In this document: piece after piece, positions 1 through 9,014 of the stretch
How positions within the stretch are numbered: the stretch's first letter is position 1
Layout of the letters: every line of letters starts with the position of its first letter
DNA from: JACCTI01 sp051005695
GTDB lineage: Bacteria; Verrucomicrobiota; Verrucomicrobiia; Chthoniobacterales; UBA10450
DNA length: 64,000 nucleotides
Assembly: GCA_051005695.1 (NCBI GenBank)
Contig: JBPCJC010000041.1
Coordinates: 1 to 64,000, forward strand
Direction: 5' to 3'
Position numbers and translations under genes: made by a program
The notes under the pieces: model-generated
Database searches by the model: none
Told to the model about the DNA's origin: nothing
What the model saw: the letters and a program-made list of their open reading frames with translations, nothing else

Positions 1-2268
1 ACTGAAAATGTGACCCAGGGCGGCTGGGTTTGGTTATTGCACCAATGCCAAGAGCACGGGATCTCGCGCATCGCTCTGCTGGTGAAAAAGGACGAGGACG
101 ATTTTAAATCCTTGCGCACCGGTGAGCTTTTGCAGAGCAGCGAACTGCTGGTCGCTTTGCCTAACGAGAAGACGGCTGCGGGTTGGGAAGATTCCAGCTG
201 GCTGAACGAACTGCTCGCGAAAGCGCATGCGATGAAGATCGAAATCTGGGCCTGGTGGCCCTGTTTTCACGACGCGCAAATGGCGGCGGCGTTTCCGGAC
301 GCGGCCTTTCGGGGACCGCGCGGTGAACATTTCGTCGACGGCGCGGATGCTCGGGTGCAGGCGCGACAGGAAGAACTGCTCGATAAATTGCTCGAGGCTT
401 ATCCCTTCGATGGCGTCTCGCTCGATTGGGTGCGTTTCAGCGCCTGGCCGGATGGTTCCAAGGACTCGTTAGGCGCGGCCTTTTCCCGCCGCTACGACAT
501 CACCTGGGACGCGACCACGCTTGACCAGGACAACATCAAATCGCGTTGGTACGAGTTTCGCGCGGCCGCGCTTGCGCAATGGATCGGCCAGACGACGCAT
601 GATTTGCACGAACGCCGACCGGCGGTGCGTTTCGGCGCTTTCGTCTTGCCGCCGCAATTCACCGAGCTAAGCCAGAATTATCCGATGCTCGCGCGCACCG
701 GTTTAAATTTCCTTCAGCCGATGGGTTACTGGAGCGATTGGAAATTTCCGCCGCAATGGGTCGGCGAAAGTGTGATCGCACCCTATGCGCGCTACGCGAT
801 CAACGGGACCGCGTTCTGGCCGACCCTCGGGATCGATAGCCCGGCCAGCGAAATTCCGATCGCGTTGAAAAGCATTCCGCCGGATTCGGTGCGGGGCGTT
901 TCCTGGTTCACTTACGGCACGTGGGAACAGAAGACTTTCGATAAGCTACGCGATCTGCTGCGCAACAGCGCGGACGTGCGGCGTTTGTTTGGTTACGCGG
1001 ATACGCCGAGCGCGCCAGGCCCGGGCGGGTCGCCGACGCCGGTCGAAAAAATTTCCGCCGCCAATCCACCGACGAGTTCCCACATTCAACCGAAAGATTT
1101 TCCAGCCGACGCGTCCGTTTGGAGTGTGATTTGTCTCGGCGAACTCTACCGGCGCGGCGCGCTCGCGGAGCGTAATCTCGATCCGGTTTGTCCGGTGATG
1201 GCGTTCCACACTTTTGCGGAAGGCGCGGCGGGCACGCCGGTGTTCACTTACAAATGCAGCACCGCATATCTCGACGCGTTTCTGCAGGCGGTCACGGCCG
1301 CTGGCTTCAACGTCACGCCGCTTTCGCGTTTGCAGAATTATCTGATCACCGGCGATCCGAACATGCTCCCGCCGCGACCGCTTGTGATCACGATCGATGA
1401 CGGCTCGGAAAGCGTGGTCAAACTTTTCGCCCCGCGCGCGGTGAAACGTCATCTGCCTTACACCCTCGCGCTCGTCACCGGTTGGCTGAGCGAGACTAAC
1501 GAGAGCAATCATTCCACGCCCGAGCCCGGCCAGCCCGATCCGACGATGACCTGGGCGGAAGCGAAACAACTTTTCGACTCCGGGTTAGTGGAAGTCATCG
1601 CGCACTCGGACGGGCTGCATTACATGGCCGGCGAAGCCCTCGGCTCGGATGAAGGATTGCCCGCGGAAACCGTCCGGCAATTTTTGGTGGAGCGAAATCG
1701 CCTCGAAACCGAAGCCGAATATGAGGAGCGCATCCGCGTCGACATGGATACCTGCCGGCGGAAATTGATCGAGCACGACTTCGGCGTTCCGAGCGTTTTT
1801 TGCTGGCCCTACGGAGAGTGGACCGTGACCGCGAAGAACATTGCTGAGCTCACTGGCTTCACGCATTTTCTCGCCTTCGATCCGCCACCGATTTTTGTTT
1901 CGCGTGACAGCGCCGCGGAAGGCACGCTCGCGCGCGTGATGGTGATGCGCCGCGACGAAACTTTGCCGCTGACTTTTCCGCCCGATCACGCCGAGGAACA
2001 AGCGTGGTGGCTGGCATTCCTGAAAGTGGCGCGGCAATCGCAGAGCCGCACGCTCCTCCGGGCGGCGCTCGCGCAGTTGAATCCCGAGACGACGACGAAT
2101 CCGCAAGCCGAAGTCGCACGCGCCGCGCTTGATCTCCTTAACGGCAACGCCGCCGGCGGGACCGCGCGTTTGTTAAATCTGCGCCGCGCTTATCCCTTCG
2201 ACGCCGCAGTTTTGACTTCGATCGATCAGACGCTGGCGCAACTCGCGCCCGGCCCGCGCTCGAAATGA
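1..2268 (+). CDS. PgaB-like polysaccharide deacetylase with N-terminal glycosidase-like domain (5' partial)
   Basis: The frame is open to the left edge, so the gene begins outside the window; GTG at 10 is only the first possible internal start. Residues about 1-320 look like a glycosyl-hydrolase-like TIM barrel (GHL family; acidic stretch SLDWVRF near residue 140). Residues about 390-660 are a NodB-type deacetylase: the metal/catalytic Asp pair in TIDDG, the HSDGLH zinc-binding motif typical of PgaB, and CWPYGEW as the third motif. A short helical tail follows. PgaB removes acetyl groups from poly-beta-1,6-GlcNAc in the envelope; in the known proteins the deacetylase precedes the hydrolase-like domain, so the order here is swapped. 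The stop overlaps the start of the synthase gene (ATGA), suggesting translational coupling. Family assignment is good; substrate is inferred. Confidence 0.75.
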   Translation, partial: TENVTQGGWVWLLHQCQEHGISRIALLVKKDEDDFKSLRTGELLQSSELLVALPNEKTAAGWEDSSWLNELLAKAHAMKIEIWAWWPCFHDAQMAAAFPDAAFRGPRGEHFVDGADARVQARQEELLDKLLEAYPFDGVSLDWVRFSAWPDGSKDSLGAAFSRRYDITWDATTLDQDNIKSRWYEFRAAALAQWIGQTTHDLHERRPAVRFGAFVLPPQFTELSQNYPMLARTGLNFLQPMGYWSDWKFPPQWVGESVIAPYARYAINGTAFWPTLGIDSPASEIPIALKSIPPDSVRGVSWFTYGTWEQKTFDKLRDLLRNSADVRRLFGYADTPSAPGPGGSPTPVEKISAANPPTSSHIQPKDFPADASVWSVICLGELYRRGALAERNLDPVCPVMAFHTFAEGAAGTPVFTYKCSTAYLDAFLQAVTAAGFNVTPLSRLQNYLITGDPNMLPPRPLVITIDDGSESVVKLFAPRAVKRHLPYTLALVTGWLSETNESNHSTPEPGQPDPTMTWAEAKQLFDSGLVEVIAHSDGLHYMAGEALGSDEGLPAETVRQFLVERNRLETEAEYEERIRVDMDTCRRKLIEHDFGVPSVFCWPYGEWTVTAKNIAELTGFTHFLAFDPPPIFVSRDSAAEGTLARVMVMRRDETLPLTFPPDHAEEQAWWLAFLKVARQSQSRTLLRAALAQLNPETTTNPQAEVARAALDLLNGNAAGGTARLLNLRRAYPFDAAVLTSIDQTLAQLAPGPRSK

Positions 2269-3623
2269 TCCACACGTTTCTCGCCAGCTTTGAATTTGCG
2301 GATTTCCTCCGCATGCTTGCCGATCATTGGTGGAGCGAGTTCCGCGATCTCGGCGATTGGCCGTGGGGTACGCTCGAGTCGATCGCGGAATACATCGATT
2401 TGTTTCCGTTGGTTGTTTGCCTGATCTGGTCGATCTACGGCCTGGATTGTTTGTTCCGTTCCTTCAAGCGCACGCGCATTCCGGCGAGCTTACCGGGCTA
2501 CAGTGTGCTCATTCCGTTTTACGCGGAGCCCGCCGGTGCGCTTCGCACCGCGCAAAGTGTGGCCGCCGCGTTTCCGCTGCCGGACGAAATTTTGTTGATC
2601 GACGACGGCAGCCCCGAGGACAGCGAAGCCGCGGTCCTAGACGAAACCACCTTGCCGCCGCGGACGCGTCTCCTGCGTTTGCCAATAAACCGCGGGAAAG
2701 CCGGCGCGCTCAACGCCGGTTTGCGCGAGACCAATTCGGAAGTCGTCGCCTGTCTCGATGCGGACACGGTCGTGCACACGCAGGATTGGCGGGAGATGCT
2801 GGCGCGTTTCGCTAATGCTCCCGGCCTCGGCGCGATCACCGGGAAAATTTGGCCGGCGCAGGCCCGCTCGCTGCCGCAGTTGATGCAGGCGCTCGATTAT
2901 CTCGCCGTCATCGGGTTGGTCAAAAACGCGGAGGATTGCTGGGGCGGAATCATGACCGTCTCGGGCGCGTGGGTGGCGTTTCGGCGGGAGGCATTATTGC
3001 AGATCGGAAGCTGGAATGAAGCGACCTCGGCCGAAGACATCGATCTCTCGTGGCGCTTACAGGCTGCGGGCTGGCGCATCGCTTACGAACGCCGCTGGGT
3101 GGCGCTGGTCGAAATGGTCCCGACCTGGAGCGCCCTTTGGCGGCAACGCCGACGCTGGAGTCGAGGTCTGGGGCGCGCGGTGCGCGAACATTTTGGTGGA
3201 ATTCTGCAGGCGCGCGCGACCCATTTGCCGGTCGCGTTAATCACACTCGTCGGCGCCGGCTGGCTCTGGGCGTCGCTCTTCACCGGCGCGGTCCGCATGG
3301 TCGCGATCGTGCGTCATCTCGCCCGCGGCGAAAACGTCGCGAACTCCGCGGTCTGGAGTCGCGCCCTTGTTTACGTCGGGATCTGTTTTGGATTTTTTCT
3401 GCTCCAACTTTTCATCGCCACCCTCCTCGATCGCACGCGCTGGCGGCTCTATCCGCGGCTCTTTTTGCTTGCGCCGCTCTACACGATTTATTTTTGGGGA
3501 ATTTCCCTGAGCACGTTCGTAGTCGGATTTCCCCAGGGTTTTTTCCGGCGCGATCGCGGGCAATGGCGCCGGACGATGCGCAATTCCGAGCTCGCCACCG
3601 GTGCGCCCGCGGAACTGGTTTGA
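2265..3623 (+). CDS. PgaC-like family 2 glycosyltransferase (polysaccharide synthase)
   Basis: A 452-aa membrane glycosyltransferase. An N-terminal membrane segment (about residues 40-65) precedes a GT2 domain with the nucleotide-binding DDGS, the metal-binding DAD in ACLDADT, the catalytic ED in SAEDIDL and the QRRRW acceptor motif, followed by several C-terminal membrane helices. This is the layout of processive synthases such as PgaC/IcaA, which polymerise UDP-GlcNAc while exporting the chain across the inner membrane. The start ATG overlaps the stop of the PgaB-like gene by four bases and a small membrane protein follows 11 bp later, so this is one operon. The product could be another beta-linked hexosamine polymer. 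Confidence 0.85.
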   Translation: MIHTFLASFEFADFLRMLADHWWSEFRDLGDWPWGTLESIAEYIDLFPLVVCLIWSIYGLDCLFRSFKRTRIPASLPGYSVLIPFYAEPAGALRTAQSVAAAFPLPDEILLIDDGSPEDSEAAVLDETTLPPRTRLLRLPINRGKAGALNAGLRETNSEVVACLDADTVVHTQDWREMLARFANAPGLGAITGKIWPAQARSLPQLMQALDYLAVIGLVKNAEDCWGGIMTVSGAWVAFRREALLQIGSWNEATSAEDIDLSWRLQAAGWRIAYERRWVALVEMVPTWSALWRQRRRWSRGLGRAVREHFGGILQARATHLPVALITLVGAGWLWASLFTGAVRMVAIVRHLARGENVANSAVWSRALVYVGICFGFFLLQLFIATLLDRTRWRLYPRLFLLAPLYTIYFWGISLSTFVVGFPQGFFRRDRGQWRRTMRNSELATGAPAELV

Positions 3624-3634
3624 GCGCCTAACGA

Positions 3635-3853
3635 ATGAAACACGCGCTCTTTATTTTGCTCCGCGTCCTTCTCTTGGTGATCGCGCTTTACGCGGTTTCG
3701 AATGCGCTCAAGGAATTGCTCCTGCGCGAAGATGAGCTTTTGGATTCGACACTCCTCGTCCTCCTCAACGTCCTCATCGCCGCCCTTTGCTGGTCGCTTG
3801 GTTGCTGGAAATCGCAGCGCGCCGGCCGGGAAGCGCCCTCGATTACTCGTTAG
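3635..3853 (+). CDS. Small two-helix membrane protein of the polysaccharide operon
   Basis: A 72-aa protein with two hydrophobic segments (about residues 5-23 and 40-58) and a basic tail. It starts 11 bp after the synthase stop, in the place where pgaD (small activator subunit of PgaC) lies in enterobacterial operons. Sequence similarity to PgaD is not evident to me, so the role is inferred from position and topology only. Its ATG lies within a variant copy of the dispersed motif (GCCTAACGAAT, 3626-3636), and a full copy (ACTCGTTAGGC, 3845-3855) covers its stop codon. Confidence 0.6.
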   Translation: MKHALFILLRVLLLVIALYAVSNALKELLLREDELLDSTLLVLLNVLIAALCWSLGCWKSQRAGREAPSITR

Positions 3854-3918
3854 GCAGAGAAGCCGCGGCGCGGAATAAGGCGTGCGCTTGGCGGAAGTTG
3901 GGCGACATTCGCCCGCTT

Positions 3919-5211
3919 GTGCCCTTTCGTTCTCTAGGTCTCGATCCGCGAATTTTTAAAGCTATCCAGGAAGCGGGTTACACCGAGCCCACACCCATCC
4001 AGGTGGCGGCCATTCCCGAGATTCTCGCCGGTCGCGATGTCATCGGGATTGCGCAAACCGGCACCGGTAAAACCGCCGCCTTTGTCCTGCCGATTCTGCA
4101 CCAGATTGCCGGGCGCCTCGACGCGCAGAAACGCGGAATGCGTTCGTTAGTCGTGGCGCCGACGCGCGAACTGGTGGTGCAGATCGAGGAGAATGTGCGC
4201 GCCTACGCGAAGCATTTGCCGGTGCGGATGGCGACGGTCTTTGGCGGGGTGAGCGAGAAACCGCAGATCGAAGCGCTCCGCTCTGGCGTCGAGCTGGTGG
4301 TAGCAACACCGGGTCGCTTGATCGATCTCATGGGACAGCGGCACGTGAATTTTTCCGGGATCGAATTTCTCGTCCTCGATGAAGCGGACCGCATGCTCGA
4401 CATGGGTTTTCTCCCACCGATTCGACAAATCGTCAGGGCGCTTCCGCAGAAACGGCAGACGCTGATGTTCTCGGCTACACTTTCTCGCGAGATCGAAGCG
4501 CTCACGCATGAGTTTCAGCGTTCGCCAAAAGTGATTGAGATCGGCCGGCGCGCGAATCCCGCGGAGACAGTGACCCAGTTTGTTTACGAAGTGCGCCCGC
4601 ATTTGAAACCGACGCTCCTCCTGCATCTCTTACGCGATCCGCAGTTCGATACCGTGCTCGTTTTCACTCGCACAAAACATGGCGCGGACAGGATCGCACG
4701 CCGACTCGAAGGGGCGGGGATCAAGACCGGGACGATTCATTCGAATCGCTCACAAAATCAACGGTTGCGCGCGTTGAAGGATTTTAAATCGGGCGCCGTT
4801 CGCGTCCTGGTCGCGACCGATATCGCTGCCCGCGGGATCGACGTCGACGGAATTTCGCACGTGGTTAATTACGATTTCCCCATACACTCGGAGGATTACG
4901 TCCATCGGATCGGGCGCACTGGTCGCGCGCACGCCGTCGGCGACGCGATCAGTTTCATTACCCCGGAGGACCAGGGCCCGCTGCGTTCGCTCGAGCGCTT
5001 CATCGGCCGCGGCATCGTGCGCAAACGCGCGGAAGGTTTTGATTACGATGCGGCCGCGGCGCCGCGGGAAGATCGAGTTCGCGGGGAACCGCGGGGCGAT
5101 TTGCGCGAACGTCGAAATCGCCTCGCGGGTTCAGTGCCCGGGGCCGGGGCGAAAGCTCCGGCGAGCTCGAGCCGCCCGGGCAAAAATCGCTGGGGCCGCC
5201 GCCCGCGCTGA
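3919..5211 (+). CDS. DEAD-box ATP-dependent RNA helicase (RhlE type)
   Basis: About 430 aa from the GTG at 3919; the open frame extends upstream to 3787, but that part overlaps the previous gene and lacks helicase similarity. Motifs in order: Q motif (TPIQ), Walker A AQTGTGKT, PTRELV, DEAD in VLDEADRMLDMGF, SAT in FSATL, ATDIAARGIDV and HRIGRTGRA. The C-terminus is a basic, Arg/Gly-rich tail ending in RRPR, as in RhlE-like enzymes that unwind short RNA duplexes in ribosome assembly or mRNA decay. The start is uncertain because no clear ribosome binding site is visible. Confidence 0.9.
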   Translation: MPFRSLGLDPRIFKAIQEAGYTEPTPIQVAAIPEILAGRDVIGIAQTGTGKTAAFVLPILHQIAGRLDAQKRGMRSLVVAPTRELVVQIEENVRAYAKHLPVRMATVFGGVSEKPQIEALRSGVELVVATPGRLIDLMGQRHVNFSGIEFLVLDEADRMLDMGFLPPIRQIVRALPQKRQTLMFSATLSREIEALTHEFQRSPKVIEIGRRANPAETVTQFVYEVRPHLKPTLLLHLLRDPQFDTVLVFTRTKHGADRIARRLEGAGIKTGTIHSNRSQNQRLRALKDFKSGAVRVLVATDIAARGIDVDGISHVVNYDFPIHSEDYVHRIGRTGRAHAVGDAISFITPEDQGPLRSLERFIGRGIVRKRAEGFDYDAAAAPREDRVRGEPRGDLRERRNRLAGSVPGAGAKAPASSSRPGKNRWGRRPR

Positions 5212-5221
5212 GCTCTAAAAG

Positions 5222-5767
5222 ATGGCACGTTACGTGGCCTTTCTGCGCGCGATCAATGTCGGCGGGCGCGTGGTGAAGATGGAACGGCTCCGGCAGATTT
5301 TTGAGGATCTCGGCCTAACGAGTGTCGAAACCTTTATTGCCAGCGGAAACGTTGTTTTCAATTCGCGTGCGAGTGCATCAACGCTCGAGCGGAAAATCGA
5401 AAATCAACTGCAGGTCGCGCTCGGGTATGAAGTAGCAACGTTTGTCCGGAGCGATGCGGAAGTGGGTACGATCGCAGACTACCCGGCGTTTCCGCCGCCG
5501 AAGCTGCATGCGCCCGAAGCGAAGCTCTTCATCGGCTTTCTGTCCCGCGCGCTGGACGCAAAAACGCAGGCGAAACTTCTCAGCTTCTCGACCGACACGG
5601 ACGAGTTCCATTTCAACGAACGCGAACTCTACTGGCTCTGTCGCGGCCGCCTCAGCGATTCGAAATTTTCCGGCGCGCTCCTGGAGAAAACGCTCGGACT
5701 GCGCGCTACCGTGCGCAACGCCAACACCATCCGCCGGCTGGCGCTGAAGTATCCGGCGATTGATTGA
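5222..5767 (+). CDS. DUF1697 family protein
   Basis: A 181-aa soluble protein beginning RYVAFLRAINVGG, the hallmark opening of DUF1697, with the family segment TFIASGNVVF around residues 38-48. Length fits the family. The function of DUF1697 is unknown. It starts 10 bp after the helicase stop and may be cotranscribed with it. An exact copy of the dispersed 11-mer (5313-5323) lies inside the gene, encoding LTS. Confidence 0.85.
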   Translation: MARYVAFLRAINVGGRVVKMERLRQIFEDLGLTSVETFIASGNVVFNSRASASTLERKIENQLQVALGYEVATFVRSDAEVGTIADYPAFPPPKLHAPEAKLFIGFLSRALDAKTQAKLLSFSTDTDEFHFNERELYWLCRGRLSDSKFSGALLEKTLGLRATVRNANTIRRLALKYPAID

Positions 5768-5774
5768 GGCGCGG

Positions 5775-6500
5775 ATGAGCAAAGATTTCGCTGAGTTGGA
5801 TTTTTGCCGGACGCCGCTTGGCGAGTTGACCCTCCGGCGCCGACGCTTGCACTCGTTAGGCGGAATCGAAATTTTTGAGGTCAAACTGGGCAACGACTTT
5901 TTGATGTCGAGTTTGTTTCATAAAGTCGAAGTCGCGCTGGCTGATCTCGGACTTTCAGAAATCGAGGCGGCCCCGCCGTGGGATGTGGTCGTCGGCGGAC
6001 TTGGTCTTGGTTACACCGCGACCGCGGCGTTGAAACACGCACAAGTCGGTTCGCTGATCGTCGTCGACGCGCTCGCACCCGTTATCGGCTGGCATCGCGA
6101 CGGCTTGGTCCCGCTGGGTGCGGCTCTCACCGCCGATCCGCGCTGTCGTCTGGTGCAGGGAGATTTTTTCGCGCTCGCGAGCTCGCCCGAGGGTTTCGAT
6201 TCCTCGCAACCTGGGCGCCGGTTTCACGCGGTCTTGTTGGATATCGATCATTCGCCGCGCGACCTGCTGCATGCGCGTCACGCCGCTTTTTATCAACCGG
6301 ACGGTCTGCGCGGGTTGGCCGCGCAACTTCATCCGCGCGCGATTTTCGCGATGTGGTCCGACGAACCGCCGGACGAAGAGTTCATGCACGGGTTGAGCGA
6401 AAGTTTTCTCGAAGTGCGCGCGCACGTGGTCACGTTTCCGAATCCGCTCCTTGAATCGGACTCCGCGAGCACGGTCTACGTTGCTCGCCGGCCGGAATAG
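5775..6500 (+). CDS. Spermidine-synthase-like methyltransferase-fold protein
   Basis: About 241 aa from ATG 5775, which follows a GGCGCGG stretch; a 5-codon longer reading overlaps the previous gene. The segment VVVGGLGLGYTATAAL (about residues 70-85) is a Rossmann AdoMet-type motif I, followed by an acidic strand end (VVDAL) and LLDIDHSP, as in the spermidine/spermine synthase fold. Typical substrate residues of true spermidine synthases are not recognisable, so it may be a class I methyltransferase-like protein of unknown substrate. Confidence 0.7.
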   Translation: MSKDFAELDFCRTPLGELTLRRRRLHSLGGIEIFEVKLGNDFLMSSLFHKVEVALADLGLSEIEAAPPWDVVVGGLGLGYTATAALKHAQVGSLIVVDALAPVIGWHRDGLVPLGAALTADPRCRLVQGDFFALASSPEGFDSSQPGRRFHAVLLDIDHSPRDLLHARHAAFYQPDGLRGLAAQLHPRAIFAMWSDEPPDEEFMHGLSESFLEVRAHVVTFPNPLLESDSASTVYVARRPE

Positions 6501-6584
6501 AACTCTTCGCCGCCGACTCCCATCCGGAAGATTGGAAAGCTTTTCACTCGCCGCGGAGTCGGCCGCAGCCGTAGTTATGCGGAC

Positions 6585-7127
6585 GTGGCGGACGAAGTTT
6601 TCCAGCACCTGGTTGAGGAATTTTACATGCCTCTTTACCGCTTCGCTTTATCGCTGGCCCGCAATCCCGCTGATGCATCCGATTTGACCCAGCAAACATT
6701 TCTGACCTGGGGCAAGAAGGGACATCAACTGCGCGATCGTTCGAAAGCGAAGACCTGGCTCTTCACCACTTTGTATCGCGATTTTCTGGCCAAACGCCGG
6801 CACGCTGAGCGCTTCGTTGAGGTCGAGGACGACTCCTCCTTCGTCGAGCCGCAACAGGTCGCCGCCTCGGTAGTCGACGCGCTCGACGCCGAGATTGTGC
6901 AACAGGCTTTGCAGCAACTGGAGGCCCGATATCGTGCGCCGGTTACTTTATTTTACATGCAGCAACATTCCTATCGCGAGATCGCGGAGATTCTCGAAAT
7001 CCCGATCGGCACCGTGATGTCGCGGATCTCGCGCGGAAAGGCGGAATTGCGCAAAGCCCTCACCGACGGCGCCGCGAGTGAAGGCCGCAAAGTGGTCTCC
7101 ATGACGGAGGAGCCTGGCAATGGATAA
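6585..7127 (+). CDS. ECF-family RNA polymerase sigma factor
   Basis: A 180-aa protein starting with GTG. Region 2 (residues about 10-75) shows the RFALSLARNPADASDLTQQTF core and KAKTWLFTTLYRDFL; region 4 (about 105-160) has YRAPVTLFYMQQHSYREIAEIL and the recognition helix IPIGTVMSRISRGKAELR. ECF sigma factors direct transcription of envelope or stress regulons and are usually held by a membrane anti-sigma factor; the next gene, overlapping by eight bases, has that architecture. The regulon cannot be read from this window. Confidence 0.9.
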   Translation: MADEVFQHLVEEFYMPLYRFALSLARNPADASDLTQQTFLTWGKKGHQLRDRSKAKTWLFTTLYRDFLAKRRHAERFVEVEDDSSFVEPQQVAASVVDALDAEIVQQALQQLEARYRAPVTLFYMQQHSYREIAEILEIPIGTVMSRISRGKAELRKALTDGAASEGRKVVSMTEEPGNG

Positions 7128-7866
7128 CCGCGAGGCGCGCGCGCTTTTGAGCCTCCATCGTGCCGGCGAAGTCGATTCGCCTAACGAGCAGTTCCGCGAG
7201 GCCGCGCAACGCGCGGCGGACAATCCCGAGCTGGCGCGCTGGTGGGCGGACGACCAGGCGTCTGATGTGGCGATCGGCAGGAAATTGCAATCGCTCCACG
7301 TGCCCGCGGCATTGAAAGAACGCTTGTTAGCCGCAGATCAACCGATCGAACGCGTGCGCGACGGTCGTTGGCGGCGCCGAATTTTATTGGCCGCGGCCGC
7401 GATCATCGCGCTCGCGGTCGTCTTCGGTTCGTGGCGCGGGCCGTTTCAGCCGGCCGCCTCGCTCGCAGATTACCGTGATGAGATGGCCAGTTTCGTGCAG
7501 GTGCCGCCTTCGTTGGAGATGAAATCGAACGATCTTTCGAAGCTGGTCAGTTTCCTGCAAAAAGCCGGCGCGCCCTCCGCCATGGAGATCCCGCCCGCGC
7601 TTCGGCAAATGGAACCAATCGGTTGCCGGAGGTTGCGTTTTCGCGGATACGATGTCGCGTTGGTTTGTTTTAAACGCGCCGGCAATCTGGTCCACATGTT
7701 CGTGATTGATCGCGCCGCGGTGGCGGGAAAGCGAACGCCCGAGACGCCGCAGTTTGCGCCCGCCGGCGAGTGGATGACGGCGTCGTGGGAGCAGGGGGGC
7801 CAGACCTGCGTGGTGATGATGCGGGGCGAGCAAGCGCAGTTGGAACAAATGCTCGCCACTCGTTAG
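7120..7866 (+). CDS. Membrane-anchored anti-sigma-factor-like protein
   Basis: A 248-aa protein that overlaps the sigma gene by eight bases. The N-terminal 85 residues are soluble and acidic/basic, a single transmembrane segment lies around residues 87-105 (ILLAAAAIIALAVVF), and an extracytoplasmic domain with a Cys pair follows. No zinc-binding HxxxCxxC motif is visible, so the anti-sigma role is inferred from topology and coupling. The stop codon region forms the left arm of an 11-bp perfect inverted repeat. Confidence 0.65.
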   Translation: MDNREARALLSLHRAGEVDSPNEQFREAAQRAADNPELARWWADDQASDVAIGRKLQSLHVPAALKERLLAADQPIERVRDGRWRRRILLAAAAIIALAVVFGSWRGPFQPAASLADYRDEMASFVQVPPSLEMKSNDLSKLVSFLQKAGAPSAMEIPPALRQMEPIGCRRLRFRGYDVALVCFKRAGNLVHMFVIDRAAVAGKRTPETPQFAPAGEWMTASWEQGGQTCVVMMRGEQAQLEQMLATR

Positions 7867-7882
7867 GCACGGCCTAACGAGT
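7858..7882. terminator. Perfect inverted repeat built from two copies of the dispersed 11-mer
   Basis: ACTCGTTAGGC (7858-7868), loop ACG, GCCTAACGAGT (7872-7882): an 11-bp perfect stem with a 3-nt loop. It sits exactly between the convergent anti-sigma gene (ends 7866) and the FNT gene (ends 7891). This is where a bidirectional terminator belongs, although no strong T tract follows on either side. Confidence 0.6.
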
Positions 7883-7890
7883 CCTGGCGC

Positions 7891-8703
7891 TCAATCGTCC
7901 GCGACCGTAAATTCAGCGTGAGCGCCCACCGCCACCAGCGCGACGCCGCCGATGACGTTGCCGATCAGGCTCGGGACCAGGAAGTGCCCGAACGCTTGGC
8001 CGAGCGAAATCGATCCGCTGCTCAGAAGGTAGAAATTCTCCACGTTCCCCGCGATGACGTGCGGGAGCTCGGCGAGTCCGACGAGGTAGGCGATGATGAT
8101 AATCACCCAGAGCCGTCCGGTTTCAGCGAAGGGTAGCAGCCAGACCATCAGCGCGATCAGCCAACCGGCGAGCGCGCCCCGCACGAGGATGGTCACAAAA
8201 TCCGGCGCCATGCTTTTCATCGAGATCTCGGTGAAAACGCGGCGAATATTTTCATCGAAGAGATTGGTGTGCGCGAGTAGCCAGGCGAAGATGAAGGCCC
8301 CGAGCAAATTCGCGATCAGCACCACCGCCCAGAGGCGGGCGACGTTGAGTAGCAGCGCCACTTTCCATTCTTTCAAGAGCGGCAGAATGACGGTGAGAGT
8401 GTTCTTGGTGAAGAGTTGCTGGCGCCCCAAAATTACAATCACGAAGCCGAGGCTGTAGCCGAATTTTGTGATCAGCGGAGTCCAGGGCGCATCCGGCAAA
8501 TGCGCGCGTAACAAAGATTCGGTGACGAGGGAGAATCCCATCGAAAGTCCGGCGGCCAATCCGGAAAGGGTGAGCGCGCTCGTGCGCCGTTCCAGTTCGT
8601 GTTCGCCTTCGCGATAGATCGCCTCATAGACAACGTCGCCGGGCGGCGCGGTCCGGTCCTGGATTTCCGATTCCCGCTTTTCTTGCGCTTTCCTCGTGGC
8701 CAT
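7891..8703 (-). CDS. Formate/nitrite transporter (FNT) family channel
   Basis: About 270 aa from the ATG at 8703; the open frame extends to 8739 into coxD. The protein has a short charged N-terminus, then six hydrophobic segments including GLAAGLSMGFSLV, FGYSLGFVIVILGRQQLFTKNT (helix 2b loop), WLIALMVWLLPFAE and FLVPSLIGNVIGGVAL. The LFTKNT and NVIGG segments are characteristic of FNT channels, which move formate, nitrite or related monovalent anions. It lies 26 bp downstream of coxD in the same direction. Given the formate dehydrogenase elsewhere in the window, formate is an attractive but unproven substrate. Confidence 0.85.
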   Translation of the reverse strand: MATRKAQEKRESEIQDRTAPPGDVVYEAIYREGEHELERRTSALTLSGLAAGLSMGFSLVTESLLRAHLPDAPWTPLITKFGYSLGFVIVILGRQQLFTKNTLTVILPLLKEWKVALLLNVARLWAVVLIANLLGAFIFAWLLAHTNLFDENIRRVFTEISMKSMAPDFVTILVRGALAGWLIALMVWLLPFAETGRLWVIIIIAYLVGLAELPHVIAGNVENFYLLSSGSISLGQAFGHFLVPSLIGNVIGGVALVAVGAHAEFTVADD

Positions 8704-8729
8704 GGCGTTTTTTTCTTTTTGCTGAATTT

Positions 8730-9014
8730 TTAATGCCAACCTCTGGTTCGGTAATCACTTAACGCGAGCACGAGCATGATCCCGAGCCAGAAAAAGCCCG
8801 CGCCGGCGAAGACCCACATGATCGGTTTGTTGTAACGCACGTGCATGAAAAAAAGGAGGATGAGCGCGCCTTTGGCGAGCGAGATCAGCATCGCCACCGC
8901 AGTGTTGAACGGGCCGAGATTCACGTAGGCGGCGCCGATCGTGAGCGCGAGCAATCCCAGGAGCGCGACTCCGTTGATCAGATAAGTGCCGGCGGAAGGA
9001 TGCTCCGTTTTCAT
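8730..9014 (-). CDS. coxD: Cytochrome c oxidase subunit IV-type small membrane subunit
   Basis: A 94-aa protein from ATG 9014 with three hydrophobic segments (about residues 12-30, 37-60, 66-85) and the motif LLFFMHVRYNKPIMW, typical of the prokaryotic subunit IV (COX4_pro/CtaF) of caa3-type oxidases. It supports assembly of subunit I. Its ATG overlaps the TGA of the truncated coxC (ATGA), the coupling expected in an intact coxC-coxD pair; the intact coxC now lies 10 kb away at 19092-19742. A longer reading frame upstream overlaps the coxC fragment and is ignored. Confidence 0.8.
   Translation of the reverse strand: MKTEHPSAGTYLINGVALLGLLALTIGAAYVNLGPFNTAVAMLISLAKGALILLFFMHVRYNKPIMWVFAGAGFFWLGIMLVLALSDYRTRGWH

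Noticed and set aside
3787..3918. N-terminal extension of the DEAD-box helicase
   Set aside because: Overlaps the preceding small membrane gene and shows no similarity to helicase N-termini; GTG 3919 is preferred.
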